Translations under genes and position numbers: made by a program
Shown here: positions 8,049-16,886 of the stretch, piece by piece
How positions within the stretch are numbered: the first letter of the stretch is position 1
Layout: each line of letters begins with the position of its first letter
Notes under the pieces: generated by a model
Database searches by the model: none
The model's input: only the letters and a program-made list of their open reading frames with translations
What the model was told of the DNA's origin: nothing
Source of the DNA: JBCCFW01 sp039029535
Lineage (GTDB): Bacteria; Acidobacteriota; JBCCFW01
Reading direction: 5' to 3'
Length of the DNA stretch: 64,000 bases
Assembly: GCA_039029535.1 (NCBI GenBank)
Contig: JBCCFW010000013.1
Location: 1 to 64,000 of the forward strand

Positions 8049-10007
8049 TCAGGGGCTGGCGCCACACGAGGTCCAGTCCGGGCTCGTCTCGCGAGCGACC
8101 GCGTCCGAGCCGCTGCCGGCCGTCCCTTCGTTGCAGGCGCTGGACGCCGTGACGACCACCCAGGTGTCGCCGGGTGTCACGTGCTCGAGAACGAGGTGAC
8201 CGTCGCCGTCGAGGGTCCAGGCGTCGACGTGGCAGGTCGTGTCCATGAGGGAGGGCGAGCGCCAGTCGCCGATGGGACCGACGAAGAGGTTGTACGCGGT
8301 GGCCGCCGCAACGGGTCCGACGAGCACCGACTCCGGAGTCAGCAGTAGGGGTCGTGCCCCACTCCGGACGTCGGAGACCTCGGCGACGTCGTTCGCGGCG
8401 ACCTCCACGATGCCGGAGAGCTCGCAGCTTGCGGCTTCCGGATCCGCGCAGCCGTCGGTCACTCGGACGGTCACCTCATGGCTGCCTGCGTCGAAGCTCG
8501 TGCTCACGGACGTTCCGCCCGGCTCGAAGATCCCGTCGTCGTCGAGATCCCACTCGATCACGAGCGTCCCTTCGCCAATCGGGTCGACCGACAGCACGAC
8601 CGAGTCGCCCGGGCAGGGATTGCTCGGCTCGATGTCGATCGCCCCACACTCGAGCTGGCGACAGGCTGGCTCGCAGGCGAAGGCGCTGGCCAGGGGGGCC
8701 GGCGTGAGGACGAGCGAGAACGGTCGCAAGCGGGGCTCGGAGGTCACCTCGGTGAGCTCGATGGCGTGGTCCGAGGGCGTGCCATCTTCGACTTGCACCG
8801 TGACGTCTCGGCCCCAGGTACAGGCGGGTGGCAGGCTGTTGTCCGGCTCCATTCGGAACAAGAGAGCCCGGCGTTCGAGTGGATCGACGACCGGTTCCGC
8901 TTGCTCGGTGCCGCCGGTCACGAGGTAGGCGCCGTCGGGTGCTTCGAGAAGCGTCGCGCCAAAGTCGTCTTCTTCGAACCCATGATGGCGGGACCAGTCG
9001 AGGTCACCGTCGCGGTCGAACGCAAGGATGAGGATCTCTTCTTGAGCTCGGGGTGGAAGGGAGTTCTGGTGCATCGTCACGCAGCCACCCGTGGCCGTGC
9101 CTGCGACGGACGCCGGCGGTGCCGACGGGCCTTCGGCCGGTAGCACGAACCTGGACCATGAAAGCGAGCGGTCGGCATCGAGCTTCGCGATCCATGCTCC
9201 CTGCCGCGGAACGGCCTCGGCCGTTCGACCGTAGGCCGCCAGGCACCATCCACCGTCGCCCGTCTCGGTCAATCCCGTGCGGCCGGTGAGGGCCTCCCCG
9301 AAGAGGAGTCCCTGCATCGACAGCAGGTCGCCGTCGCCATTGGCTTCGGCCAGGAACAGTCGAGAATTGAACGACGAGCCGCGTGGTGCTTCGCCGAGGA
9401 GAAGGAGGCCGTCGTCGCCGAGCGGGAGCACGCGGTTGAATCCACAAGTCGGAGCTCCTGCGTCCCACAGGCGGCTCCATTGAAGCGTGCCGTCCGGGTT
9501 GAGCGAGAGCAGGAGGGCGTCGTTTCGCGCGGCCCCAGAGGCCACGATGCTGCCATCGTTCCGTTCGAGCACGTGGTCGATGATGTCGTTGCGGTCGTCG
9601 CTACCAAAGAGGATCGACCACTGGATCGTCATGTCGGGATTCAACCTGACCAAGAGCTGTTCGATGGGGAAGGGGTCGGGGTCGACGCCGACGCTGAGCG
9701 TGATGAGCCAATCGCCGTCGGACAGCGGGAGGACATTGATGCTGGAGACGTGGTCGTAGCTGCCTTCGTAGTGCCAACGACCCAGCACGTCGCCCTCGGG
9801 TGAGAAGAGCGCCAGCCATCGGCGTGACTCGGTCATGCCGAAGGTCGTGCCGAAGGCGAGCACTTGCCCCTCCGCATTCACGCCGAAGCGACCGAGCGCC
9901 TCGCGGTCCGACGAGCCCAGCTCCAGCACCCAGCTCCGCGCGCGGGCATCGGAGCTCAGGGTGATGAGCAGGAGCGTGAACGTGCTGAGAGCTCGACGAC
10001 GGAGCAT
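8049..10007 (-). CDS. Secreted beta-propeller/PKD repeat protein
   Basis: This 652-residue exported protein has signal peptide MLRRRALSTFTLLLITLSSDARA. Residues about 25-400 are tandem propeller-like repeats of the form LxLNPDGTLQWSR...DGGWxxxG (for example LVRLNPDMTIQWSILFG, LLLSLNPDGTLQWSRLW, ILAFDRDGDLDWSRHHG), as in large delta-60-like/PQQ-like propellers. A PKD domain follows near residue 470 (GTLVIEWDLDDDGIFEPGG, TSFDAGSHEVTVRVTDGC). The last 100 residues form a beta module ending ASSACNEGTAGSGSD, similar to modules in two other secreted proteins of this window. The function is extracellular and unknown. It is transcribed alone and is divergent from the amidase gene. Confidence 0.8.
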   Translation of the reverse strand: MLRRRALSTFTLLLITLSSDARARSWVLELGSSDREALGRFGVNAEGQVLAFGTTFGMTESRRWLALFSPEGDVLGRWHYEGSYDHVSSINVLPLSDGDWLITLSVGVDPDPFPIEQLLVRLNPDMTIQWSILFGSDDRNDIIDHVLERNDGSIVASGAARNDALLLSLNPDGTLQWSRLWDAGAPTCGFNRVLPLGDDGLLLLGEAPRGSSFNSRLFLAEANGDGDLLSMQGLLFGEALTGRTGLTETGDGGWCLAAYGRTAEAVPRQGAWIAKLDADRSLSWSRFVLPAEGPSAPPASVAGTATGGCVTMHQNSLPPRAQEEILILAFDRDGDLDWSRHHGFEEDDFGATLLEAPDGAYLVTGGTEQAEPVVDPLERRALLFRMEPDNSLPPACTWGRDVTVQVEDGTPSDHAIELTEVTSEPRLRPFSLVLTPAPLASAFACEPACRQLECGAIDIEPSNPCPGDSVVLSVDPIGEGTLVIEWDLDDDGIFEPGGTSVSTSFDAGSHEVTVRVTDGCADPEAASCELSGIVEVAANDVAEVSDVRSGARPLLLTPESVLVGPVAAATAYNLFVGPIGDWRSPSLMDTTCHVDAWTLDGDGHLVLEHVTPGDTWVVVTASSACNEGTAGSGSDAVARETSPDWTSCGASP

Positions 10008-10122
10008 CGGAGGTCCTCCCTTGCCGAGAGCTTATCCCAGCAGCGAGTCGACGAGACGCGGCCGGCATGGTGAGGCTACGATCAGGTGGAGGAGAGCGAC
10101 CTGCTCCTCGGCGGGAGATGGC

Positions 10123-10869
10123 ATGGATGCACTCTGGAAGGGCAGCCCGAACTTCGTGGCCGGCCGCCGGGGCTACCGCCCCGAAGCCGTGGTCATCCAC
10201 GTCATGGCCGGCACGTTGGTGGGCACCGACGCTTGGTTCAAGAATCCCGAGAGCAAGGTGTCGGCTCACTACGGCATCGGGCGTGAGGGACAGGTCCACC
10301 AGTACGTGAAGGAGAGCGACACCGCCTGGCATGCGGGCCGGCGAACCTCCGACGCGAGCTGGTCACTGCTCAAGCCGCGAGTGAACCCCAACCTCTACAC
10401 GATCGGCATCGAGCACGAGGGCCAGGTCGACGATCCCTGGCCCGACGCGATGTACGAGAGCAGCGCCAAGCTCATCCAGCAAGCGTGCTTGCGCTGGGAC
10501 ATCCCCATCGATCGCAAGCACGTGATCGGTCACCGGGAGATCTTCTCGCGCAAGAGCTGTCCCGGGTCGCGAGCCAGCCTCACGCGGCTCGTGAAGATGG
10601 CCGGTGGTCAAGCCGACGACCCCGAGAGCTTCAACCTCGTCCGCACCCGCGGCAAGGTCACCGTGCGTCGCACGTTGAACGTTCGGCAGGGTCTCCCGAC
10701 GACCCGTGCCCCGAAGGCCGGCCGACTGAAGGAGGGGGAAGAGCTGACGTACGTCGGCTGGACGAGCAACGGTCAAAGCGTCGACGGCAACGCGCACTGG
10801 TACCGCAACGCCGACGGCGACTACCTCTGGGCCGGAGCCACCTCGGAGCCCGTGCCCGGCCTGGCCTGA
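10123..10869 (+). CDS. N-acetylmuramoyl-L-alanine amidase (Amidase_2) with SH3-like domain
   Basis: This 248-residue protein starts at ATG 10123. The T7-lysozyme/PGRP-type amidase domain (residues about 18-165) cleaves the MurNAc-L-Ala bond of peptidoglycan with a zinc ion. Visible landmarks are VVIHVMAG (first His), SAHYGIGREGQVHQYV, ADTAWHAG-like DTAWHAGRR, IGIEHEGQ, and HVIGHREIFSRKSCPG, which supplies the second His and the Cys ligand. A C-terminal bacterial SH3-type domain (residues about 175-245, LNVRQG, HWYRNADGDYLWAG) may bind cell wall. No signal peptide is found, so it acts in the cytoplasm on recycled muropeptides, is released by lysis, or is a phage-derived relic. No other phage gene is nearby. 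Confidence 0.85.
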   Translation: MDALWKGSPNFVAGRRGYRPEAVVIHVMAGTLVGTDAWFKNPESKVSAHYGIGREGQVHQYVKESDTAWHAGRRTSDASWSLLKPRVNPNLYTIGIEHEGQVDDPWPDAMYESSAKLIQQACLRWDIPIDRKHVIGHREIFSRKSCPGSRASLTRLVKMAGGQADDPESFNLVRTRGKVTVRRTLNVRQGLPTTRAPKAGRLKEGEELTYVGWTSNGQSVDGNAHWYRNADGDYLWAGATSEPVPGLA

Positions 10870-10882
10870 TCGCGACGAGACT

Positions 10883-11998
10883 TCAGGTCGGTCGTTCGAC
10901 CTTGCCGTCGGCGTGACGCGCGAAGCGTCCTTCCTCGCGAGCGTGCACGGGGTCCGGCCGCGACCAGGGCCAGCCGCCGAACTGCGTGCGCTGGTAGTCG
11001 CGGATCGTCTGCCGGATCTCGTCCTGCGTCGTCATGACGAACGGTCCGTGTCGAGCAACCGGCTCACCGATCGGGCGTCCCTGCAGCAGCAGCACGCGCG
11101 CTGCCTGGGCCCCGGCCACTAGCGGCACGGCGACGTCGGGTCGGAGCTCGACGAGGTGACCGGAGGCGACCTCGTGCGGGCCCACCTTCAGCGTCGAGCC
11201 GGCGTGGAAGTAGATCGTGCGGTTGCTGCCGGCGCGGGCCGGCGGGAGCTCCCAGATCGCGCCCGGTTCCATGTCGATCGTCCAGATGGCGACGTCGGAG
11301 TCGGCCTGGGCGGCCCACGAGTCGGGCGGCGGGCTGGGTGAGCGTGCGTCGCCGAGCTGGCCGGCGATGACCGAGACCTCCGTCGTGCCGCCAGCGGCGT
11401 CCTGGCTGACCGAGCGGCCGACCTGATCACGCCAGAACATCTTGAAGTGCGGCGCGACCATCTTGCTGCGACGCGGGAGGTTGAGCCACACCTGGAACAG
11501 CTCGAGGTGATTGGGCCGGTCTGCGTGGACGAGCGGGAACATCTCGGAGTGGTTGAGGCCGGAGCCGGCGGTCATCCACTGCACGTCGCCATGGCCGTAG
11601 CGTCCGACCGCGCCGAGCGAGTCGGAGTGATCGACGAGACCCTTCTGGACGACGGTGACCGTCTCGAAGCCCCGGTGCGGGTGCTCCGGGAAGCCCGGGA
11701 CGGTCTCCCCGTGGTACATCCGCCAGCCGTCCTTGATCGTGAAGTCTTGGCCCAGGTTGCGACCTTCCAGCGAGCTGACGGGACCCTGGACGCCGTTGCC
11801 GGCGGGGTAGCGGTCGTCGTGGTGGGCGCAGAAGAGGAAGGGGTCGGCCGTGGGCCACGGGAAGTCGAGCGGTGCCGTCGCGAGGACGGGGTCGACGGGG
11901 GCCGTGGTCGTCTCTTCGGCACGTGCGCTGGAGCCGAGGGCTCCTGCGGCACCGACCGTGAGGATCTCGAGGGCTTCGCGTCGCGGGATCTTCTTCAT
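10883..11998 (-). CDS. Pirin-family cupin with Tat-like signal
   Basis: This 371-residue bicupin begins with KKIPRREALEILTVGAAGALG, a twin-arginine-type export signal with cleavage near ARA. The N-terminal cupin contains PEHPHRGFETVTVV and SGLNHSEMFP, which match the pirin metal site (three His and one Glu). The C-terminal cupin (IWELPPARAGSNRTIYFHAG...HLVELRPD) is the usual second pirin domain. Family members include quercetinase-like dioxygenases and regulatory proteins. Export is uncommon for pirins, and the substrate is unknown. The length beyond 300 residues is due to the signal and a C-terminal tail (FGGWPWSRPDPVHAREEGRF) typical of one pirin subgroup. Confidence 0.85.
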   Translation of the reverse strand: MKKIPRREALEILTVGAAGALGSSARAEETTTAPVDPVLATAPLDFPWPTADPFLFCAHHDDRYPAGNGVQGPVSSLEGRNLGQDFTIKDGWRMYHGETVPGFPEHPHRGFETVTVVQKGLVDHSDSLGAVGRYGHGDVQWMTAGSGLNHSEMFPLVHADRPNHLELFQVWLNLPRRSKMVAPHFKMFWRDQVGRSVSQDAAGGTTEVSVIAGQLGDARSPSPPPDSWAAQADSDVAIWTIDMEPGAIWELPPARAGSNRTIYFHAGSTLKVGPHEVASGHLVELRPDVAVPLVAGAQAARVLLLQGRPIGEPVARHGPFVMTTQDEIRQTIRDYQRTQFGGWPWSRPDPVHAREEGRFARHADGKVERPT

Positions 11999-12077
11999 GA
12001 GTCGTCGTCGGGCTCGCGGGCCATCCGCGAGTCGGGAAGCATGGCATGCGGATCGCGGCGCGGCCGGTGACGCTGGC

Positions 12078-12242
12078 TCGGGCGGGTCTCTTCCGCCCGA
12101 CCCGCCTCATTCCTCGCTCGGCTACAGGGTGTAGCCGTCGCTCGTCTTCGACGCGTAGGTCGAAAGATCCCTCGCCCCTGAAGAGCCGAGACCTCACGTG
12201 GAGCCTCGGCTCCAAGCGACCGCGATGCTTCCGCATCGCGGT
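12078..12242. other. Cluster of five strong inverted repeats in an intergenic region
   Basis: Between the pirin gene start (11998) and the lipoprotein gene stop (12270), five perfect hairpins follow one another. (1) TCGGGCGG 12078-12085 with CCGCCCGA 12093-12100. (2) CGGCTACA 12119-12126 with TGTAGCCG 12130-12137. (3) TTCGAC 12147-12152 with GTCGAA 12159-12164. (4) TGGAGC 12199-12204 with GCTCCA 12209-12214. (5) A 10-bp stem 12219-12228/12233-12242. GAGCCGAG 12183-12190 can also pair with CTCGGCTC 12205-12212, which would exclude hairpin 4. The block could be stacked terminators for the lipoprotein gene, a leader of the pirin gene, or a structured RNA. Confidence 0.6.
12219..12242 (-). terminator. 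Hairpin terminator-like element after the lipoprotein gene
   Basis: ACCGCGATGC pairs perfectly with GCATCGCGGT around a TTCC loop (10 bp, 4-nt loop), 28 bp past the stop of the gene ending at 12270. There is no T-run on either strand, so it would be an I-shaped terminator of the kind seen in GC-rich bacteria, or part of the larger hairpin cluster. Confidence 0.5.
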
Positions 12243-12269
12243 TCACGCCGGCTGGCGGCGATGGTCCTC

Positions 12270-12776
12270 TCAGCGTTCCTGGGAGGAGCCGGTCCGTTGA
12301 GACGGGTTGAAGTCGAGCGTGCCCTTGCCGTGGGAGCGGACCTTGCGGAGGCCGAGGGGCAGGTCGGGGCGGAAGAGCGTGCTGTCGATGGCGTAGTCGA
12401 TCTGACGTGAATCGAGCAGCGGCTTGAGCCGGGTCGCGAGCGCGATGTTGTTGAGGTAGACCGGGACCTTGACCGTCGCGGTCCCGTAGCGCGGCACGAC
12501 CAGCGCCTGGTCGTAGACACCGCGCCCCACCCGCAGGCCGCCGAGGGAGATCGCGAAGCTGCCGCCGTCGATGCTCAGCGGGTTGTGCCCCGGATTGATG
12601 ATGCGGACCTCGAACTCGGCGGTCGACTCGAGCAGGGTCATGTCCGAGAGACGCAGGTTGATGACCGACACCTCCGGGAGCGAGTCCGGCTGCAGGCTGG
12701 CGCAGGAGACGGTCGTGAGGACGAGCAGTGTTGCGAGCGCGACAGGCGTTCGGGCGGGCAGGCGGTCGAGGGTCAT
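12270..12776 (-). CDS. LEA14-like (water-stress/WHy domain) lipoprotein
   Basis: The start is ATG 12776, giving 168 residues with a lipoprotein signal (PVALATLLVLTTVSC, lipobox Cys). The mature part is a single LEA-2/WHy-type beta sandwich: VSVINLRLSDMTLLESTAEFEVRI is the typical first strands, followed by NPGHNPLSIDGGSFAISLGG and VPVYLNNIALATRL. This fold is found in desiccation-related LEA14 proteins and in many bacterial lipoproteins, where it is thought to stabilise or bind other proteins at the envelope. The reading frame stays open far upstream on this strand, but the lipobox fixes the start. It is divergent from the DUF3667 gene. Confidence 0.8.
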   Translation of the reverse strand: MTLDRLPARTPVALATLLVLTTVSCASLQPDSLPEVSVINLRLSDMTLLESTAEFEVRIINPGHNPLSIDGGSFAISLGGLRVGRGVYDQALVVPRYGTATVKVPVYLNNIALATRLKPLLDSRQIDYAIDSTLFRPDLPLGLRKVRSHGKGTLDFNPSQRTGSSQER

Positions 12777-12839
12777 GGGCTTCTCCCGGGCTGTAGCCAT
12801 TCGGGATGCTCTCACGCAGGCCCGGGGGGTGGAAACGAA

Positions 12840-13790
12840 ATGCTCCCCTACCGCCCGCGTTGGTACCCAGCTCGGCAGCTCGTGCGAGAATCCCACGTGG
12901 CTGAGGACGAGCAAGCGCCCGAGACGACTGCCTGTCGGAACTGCGCGGAGCCCACGACGGGGCCGTTCTGCGCGGCGTGCGGCCAGAGCACGAAGGACAA
13001 GCGGGCGCCGTTCGTCTCGATGATCGCCGAGCTGGCGCAGTCGTTCATCGCCTTCGACTCGGTCGTCTTGAGGAGCCTGCCGCGCCTGCTCTTTCAGCCG
13101 GGCCGTCTCACGCGGGAGTATCTCGACGGCAAGCGTGCCTCCCAGGTGGCACCCCTCCGGCTCTACCTGTTCCTGAGCGTCCTGTTCTTTCTCTTCGTCT
13201 CGATCCCCCGGCCCGACGCATCGAACCTGGTCATCATGGTCGACGACGTCGTCATCGGGGATCCCGGGCGAGAGGGTGTCTCCACCTGGCGGGTGCAGCT
13301 CGGTGACGTGGACATGGGGGAAGGGAACTGGTTCTCCAACTGGCTCGCCGGAAAGTTGCAGGAGCAGCGCGAGCGCCTTCAGGCCATGGGGCCGCAAGAG
13401 CTCGTCAACAACGTCGTCGCAGCGCTCAATTCGGCCATCCCCAAGGCGCTCATCCTCTTCGTGCCGCTGCTCGCCCTCGTGCTGCGTGTGCTCTACGTCC
13501 TCACGCCGTGGATCTACTTCGATCACCTCATCTTTGCCCTGCATGCGCAGTCGGCGCTCTTCCTGAGCCTGCTCGTGCTCACGCCGCTGTTCCGCACGCC
13601 GCTGCTCGTGCCGACGCTCCTCACGCTGGGGGTGGCCGCGCCGGTCTACGGCTATCTCGCGATGAGACGGGTCTACGGCGGGGGGCGAGCCTGGCTCCTC
13701 TTCCGCTTCGTTGCCTTCGCTGCGTGCTGGGTCGTGCTCCTCTTGGTGATCGCGACCGGGGTCGCGGTCTACGTCACCTTCGCGGCTTGA
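12840..13790 (+). CDS. DUF3667 family zinc-ribbon membrane protein
   Basis: This 316-residue protein starts at ATG 12840, and a GTG at 12897 is an equally good start because family members begin close to the zinc ribbon. The ribbon CRNCAEPTTGPFCAACGQ supplies four Cys in two CxxC pairs. It is followed by the family segment FDSVVLRSLPRLLFQPGRLTREYLDGKR and a first membrane helix (LYLFLSVLFFLFV). A soluble loop, then four more helices in the C-terminal half (ALILFVPLLALVLRVLYVL, LFLSLLVLTPLF, LLVPTLLTLGVAA, WVVLLLVIATGVAVYV) follow. DUF3667 proteins are inner-membrane proteins of unknown function. It is transcribed alone and divergent from the LEA14-like lipoprotein. Confidence 0.85.
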   Translation: MLPYRPRWYPARQLVRESHVAEDEQAPETTACRNCAEPTTGPFCAACGQSTKDKRAPFVSMIAELAQSFIAFDSVVLRSLPRLLFQPGRLTREYLDGKRASQVAPLRLYLFLSVLFFLFVSIPRPDASNLVIMVDDVVIGDPGREGVSTWRVQLGDVDMGEGNWFSNWLAGKLQEQRERLQAMGPQELVNNVVAALNSAIPKALILFVPLLALVLRVLYVLTPWIYFDHLIFALHAQSALFLSLLVLTPLFRTPLLVPTLLTLGVAAPVYGYLAMRRVYGGGRAWLLFRFVAFAACWVVLLLVIATGVAVYVTFAA

Positions 13791-13881
13791 CGAGGCTGAG
13801 CTCGGAGCCCTGTCTCTTCGGTTGAATGAGCCGAGGGCTACGGGCGTCCGTCCCTGACAATCACGTAGGGAGGGGGGAGTC

Positions 13882-15282
13882 ATGACACCGAGCCTGGGCC
13901 TGTTGATCATCCTGCTGAGCGACCCGATGGGAGTCGCCGTGGGAACGAACCGAGACGAGCGCCTGGTCGAGCTGGCTCAGGAACTGGAGAACTACGCCGG
14001 CAGTCCTCCGTGTCGCTACTGCCTCTTCCGCTCCGCGGGGTGGGAGGGCTTTGGGCTGGAGGAGCTCATCGCGGCGGCGCGAGCGGACGAGAAGAGGGTC
14101 GCTCTCGAGGCTGCCAGGCAGGGTCGGGCTCTCCACGAGGTTCTCTCGCGATCCCATGGCAGCGGGGAGGCCCGTGACTTCTTGCGCCATCGGATGCTCG
14201 TCCCCCACGTGCGGGAACGCCTTCATCAGCTCCTCGGGGATTCGACTTCCGATGCTCGGGTACAGGAACACCTGACGCTGCTCTCGGGTGATCTTCCGCG
14301 TCGCAATACCTCGCTGCTGATCGAGATCTTGTCCGATCCGCAGCATTCGCCCGAGACGCGCGACATGGCGACGAGGCTCCTCGCGGTAGAAGTTCCCTGG
14401 TTCGGGGACGAGGCGGTCGGATGTCTGCTCGAGCTCGTGGTCAACCCGTGGGCAGCCGACGATTCCCGTCGAGCGGCGGTGCGCTTGCTCGCCAGGGGGG
14501 CGCGATGGCGACCGAGGGACGCCCGGGCCTTGCTCACCATCCTCACCGAGGGCGTGGAGGCCCCTCGCGCTGAGATCATCCGCACGGCACCTCGGCACCT
14601 GCCGGTCGCGCTTGCCGAGCCTGTCCGACGCACCCTGCGTGACATCGCTCTCGATGACGACGCGACGGTGGACGCTCGCGTCGCAGCCCTCGAGCGTTTG
14701 GCGGTCGAGTTGGAAACCGAGGAGCACTGGCGCCTGCTCATCGGCATCCTCGAGAACCGGGTGGGGCAGGAAGATCTCGTACGAGCCTTGCTGCAACGGA
14801 TGGGGAGGGGACTCGCCGCGCGGCGTGCTCTCAGCTCCTTCCGGCAAGGTCTGGAACATGAGGCACGAGGAGGCCGGTCGGTGTCCCCCCACGTGATGCC
14901 GAACGCCGGGCACCTGGCCTGGTGGAAACCAAAGTCTTGGGTGGGTCCGATGATCGAGTGCAGGAGGGATGGGAGAGACCGGGAGGAGAGGCGGAGAGCC
15001 TGCTCGTGGACGACCCACGACCGGCCGAGCGCCTTCCCACCGGCGTGGACGCGGCACGACTGTGGCTCGCCGGGGCCGAGCCTCACCGAGTCGCTGCGAG
15101 ACCTGGTCGTCGGTCATCTCGAAGCGGAGGAGAGACGCTTCGAGGAGCCAGATGAGTCCATCGATTGGAGGGCGCTCCGGCGATTCGAACGCGAGCTCGA
15201 TGACTACCGCCAGGGGTTGGCGTCGATCGAGGAGGAGCTCGCGGCGATCGCCCGGTACTCCAGCCTGTTCTGGTGCCGCTGA
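13882..15282 (+). CDS. Exported protein, tandem paralog family, copy 1
   Basis: This 466-residue protein starts at ATG 13882 after a GGGAGGGGGGAG purine stretch. The N-terminus is hydrophobic (LGLLIILLSDPMGVAV) and fits a signal peptide or anchor. The body is helical and repeat-like, with segments shared by the next two genes: FGLEELI.AARAD, QGRALHEVL, RMLVPHVRERLHQLL, GDLPRRN, DDSRRAAVRLLA, ETEEHWRLLIGILE, and FPPAW before a Cys near the C-terminus. The repeated helix pairs resemble ARM/HEAT scaffolds but do not match a family I can name. Copy 1 alone has PPCRYC near residue 37. It is probably an envelope protein of unknown role. Confidence 0.7.
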   Translation: MTPSLGLLIILLSDPMGVAVGTNRDERLVELAQELENYAGSPPCRYCLFRSAGWEGFGLEELIAAARADEKRVALEAARQGRALHEVLSRSHGSGEARDFLRHRMLVPHVRERLHQLLGDSTSDARVQEHLTLLSGDLPRRNTSLLIEILSDPQHSPETRDMATRLLAVEVPWFGDEAVGCLLELVVNPWAADDSRRAAVRLLARGARWRPRDARALLTILTEGVEAPRAEIIRTAPRHLPVALAEPVRRTLRDIALDDDATVDARVAALERLAVELETEEHWRLLIGILENRVGQEDLVRALLQRMGRGLAARRALSSFRQGLEHEARGGRSVSPHVMPNAGHLAWWKPKSWVGPMIECRRDGRDREERRRACSWTTHDRPSAFPPAWTRHDCGSPGPSLTESLRDLVVGHLEAEERRFEEPDESIDWRALRRFERELDDYRQGLASIEEELAAIARYSSLFWCR

Positions 15283-15443
15283 GAACCCCGACTTTGCTCG
15301 TGCCGACTTCGAGCGCGGCCTCCTGACCGGGGACCTGGCACGAGCGTCATCCAGGCGCCAATCTCAGGGTGCTCGTCGATTCGATGAATCGTGCTCGAGA
15401 CGCTGGCGTCCGTTCACGAAACCGAGTCACGCAAGAGGGAGAC

Positions 15444-16865
15444 ATGCGGCACCTCACCACCCTGAGCCTGCTCACCATCCTGTTCGTCGGATCCTCGATG
15501 GTTCGGGCAGAGACCGTCCGAGAGAAGCGTCTCATCGAGCTGGTCCTGGAGCTCGAGACCCTCGTCGAGGACCCCGAGGGCCGGCGCGAGCTCTTCATCA
15601 GGGCTGACGCCGAAGGCTTTGGCCTGGAAGAGCTCGTCGCGCTGGCCCGCGCCGACGAGCAGCGAGTCTCGGCAGAGGCGGCCTCTCAGGGCCGGGCTCT
15701 TCACGCCATCCTGCTCCAGTCACCGGAGGCCGAGAACGCCGCCGCATTCCTGAGCAAGCGGATGCTCGTCCCCCACGTCAGGAAGCGCATCCACCAGCTC
15801 CTGAGCGACCCGGCTCACGCCGCGCGTCCCGAGGTCGCGCTGGGGCTGCTCGCCGGCGACCTCCCGAGACGGAATGCGGCCTTGCTCATCCAACTCCTGG
15901 CCGACCCCAACCGGGACGAAGCGACGCACGGGTTGGCCGGTCGCTTGCTCGCTGGTGAGGCGTACTGGTTCGACGACGTGACCGTCGAGCTGCTGTTCGC
16001 GCTCCTTCTCGACGCGCGGGCCCCCGACAGCTCGCGGCGGGCGGCGGTGCGGCTCGTCGCGGCGGGTTTCCCCTGGCAGTCCGGTGACGCGGAGCGCCTG
16101 ATTCGCTTGCTGCTCGATGGCCATGACCTCCCCCTCGCCGAGGTCCTCCGCGTGGTACCGGACCCCTTCCCGGCCGCGCACCACCAGGTGCTCTCGAAGC
16201 TCTACCGGGAGATCGCGCTCGATGACGACGTGTCGCCGGAGGCGCGGGTGGTGGCTCTCGAACGCCTGACGGTCGTGCTGAGCACCGAGGAACACTGGAA
16301 GTTGCTCATCGGGATCCTCGAGACCCGGCTCGGACAGCGAGAGCTGGTGCAGGCGCTCCTGGAACGCATCGCCATGGGCGAACGAGCCCGCTCCCACTTC
16401 CACGACCGACGTCGCGCCGCGCGGGACGGCAAGATCCCGTCCGTGCGTCATGCACGGCACTGGGTCGTCGAGCCGGGCGACAGCGCGGACTCCGTGAAGG
16501 AGAAGATGCGACGGGCCCGGAGCGTGCTGCGGTCGGGACCTGGCGAGGACGACCCCGAGGGGGACCGGGCCCTCCTGGCCTGGCTCCCCGGTCCATTTCC
16601 GCCCGCCTGGAGTGAAGCCGACTGCCACGCGCAGGCGATGCGCCTCACCGAGACCTTGCACGCGCTCGTCGAAGACCATGCCGACGCCGAGCGGCGGGCG
16701 TTCAGGCGAGGTGTCGGTCTCAATAGACGATCGGGTGAGCGCCGGCCGTACCACCATTCAATGCTGGCATCGAGGACTCTCAGGGACGAGCTCGAGGTCC
16801 TGCGGAGACACGCCGACTCCGCAGAGCGACCCTGGTGGTCACCTGCGGGACCCTGCGATCCCTGA
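15444..16865 (+). CDS. Exported protein, tandem paralog family, copy 2
   Basis: The start is ATG 15444, behind AGAGGGA, chosen over the upstream in-frame GTG at 15369 because it begins a clean signal peptide (MRHLTTLSLLTILFVGSSMVRAE). The protein has 473 residues. It shares every block of copies 1 and 3: FGLEELVALARAD, RMLVPHVRKRIHQLL, GDLPRRNAALLIQLLADP, EAYWFDDVTVELLF, STEEHWKLLIGILETRLGQ and FPPAWSEADCHAQA. The whole protein is predicted helical. The C-terminal 60 residues, rich in Arg and Ser, differ most among copies. The gene is 161 bp after copy 1 and 21 bp before copy 3, consistent with one transcription unit. Confidence 0.72.
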   Translation: MRHLTTLSLLTILFVGSSMVRAETVREKRLIELVLELETLVEDPEGRRELFIRADAEGFGLEELVALARADEQRVSAEAASQGRALHAILLQSPEAENAAAFLSKRMLVPHVRKRIHQLLSDPAHAARPEVALGLLAGDLPRRNAALLIQLLADPNRDEATHGLAGRLLAGEAYWFDDVTVELLFALLLDARAPDSSRRAAVRLVAAGFPWQSGDAERLIRLLLDGHDLPLAEVLRVVPDPFPAAHHQVLSKLYREIALDDDVSPEARVVALERLTVVLSTEEHWKLLIGILETRLGQRELVQALLERIAMGERARSHFHDRRRAARDGKIPSVRHARHWVVEPGDSADSVKEKMRRARSVLRSGPGEDDPEGDRALLAWLPGPFPPAWSEADCHAQAMRLTETLHALVEDHADAERRAFRRGVGLNRRSGERRPYHHSMLASRTLRDELEVLRRHADSAERPWWSPAGPCDP

Positions 16866-16886
16866 CCGACACGTGGAGGAGCTGCC

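Noticed and set aside
12270..13910. Continuous 546-codon minus-strand frame
   Set aside because: Only the part from ATG 12776 downstream is real (lipobox and LEA14-like domain). The rest is antisense to the DUF3667 gene with its zinc ribbon and membrane helices.
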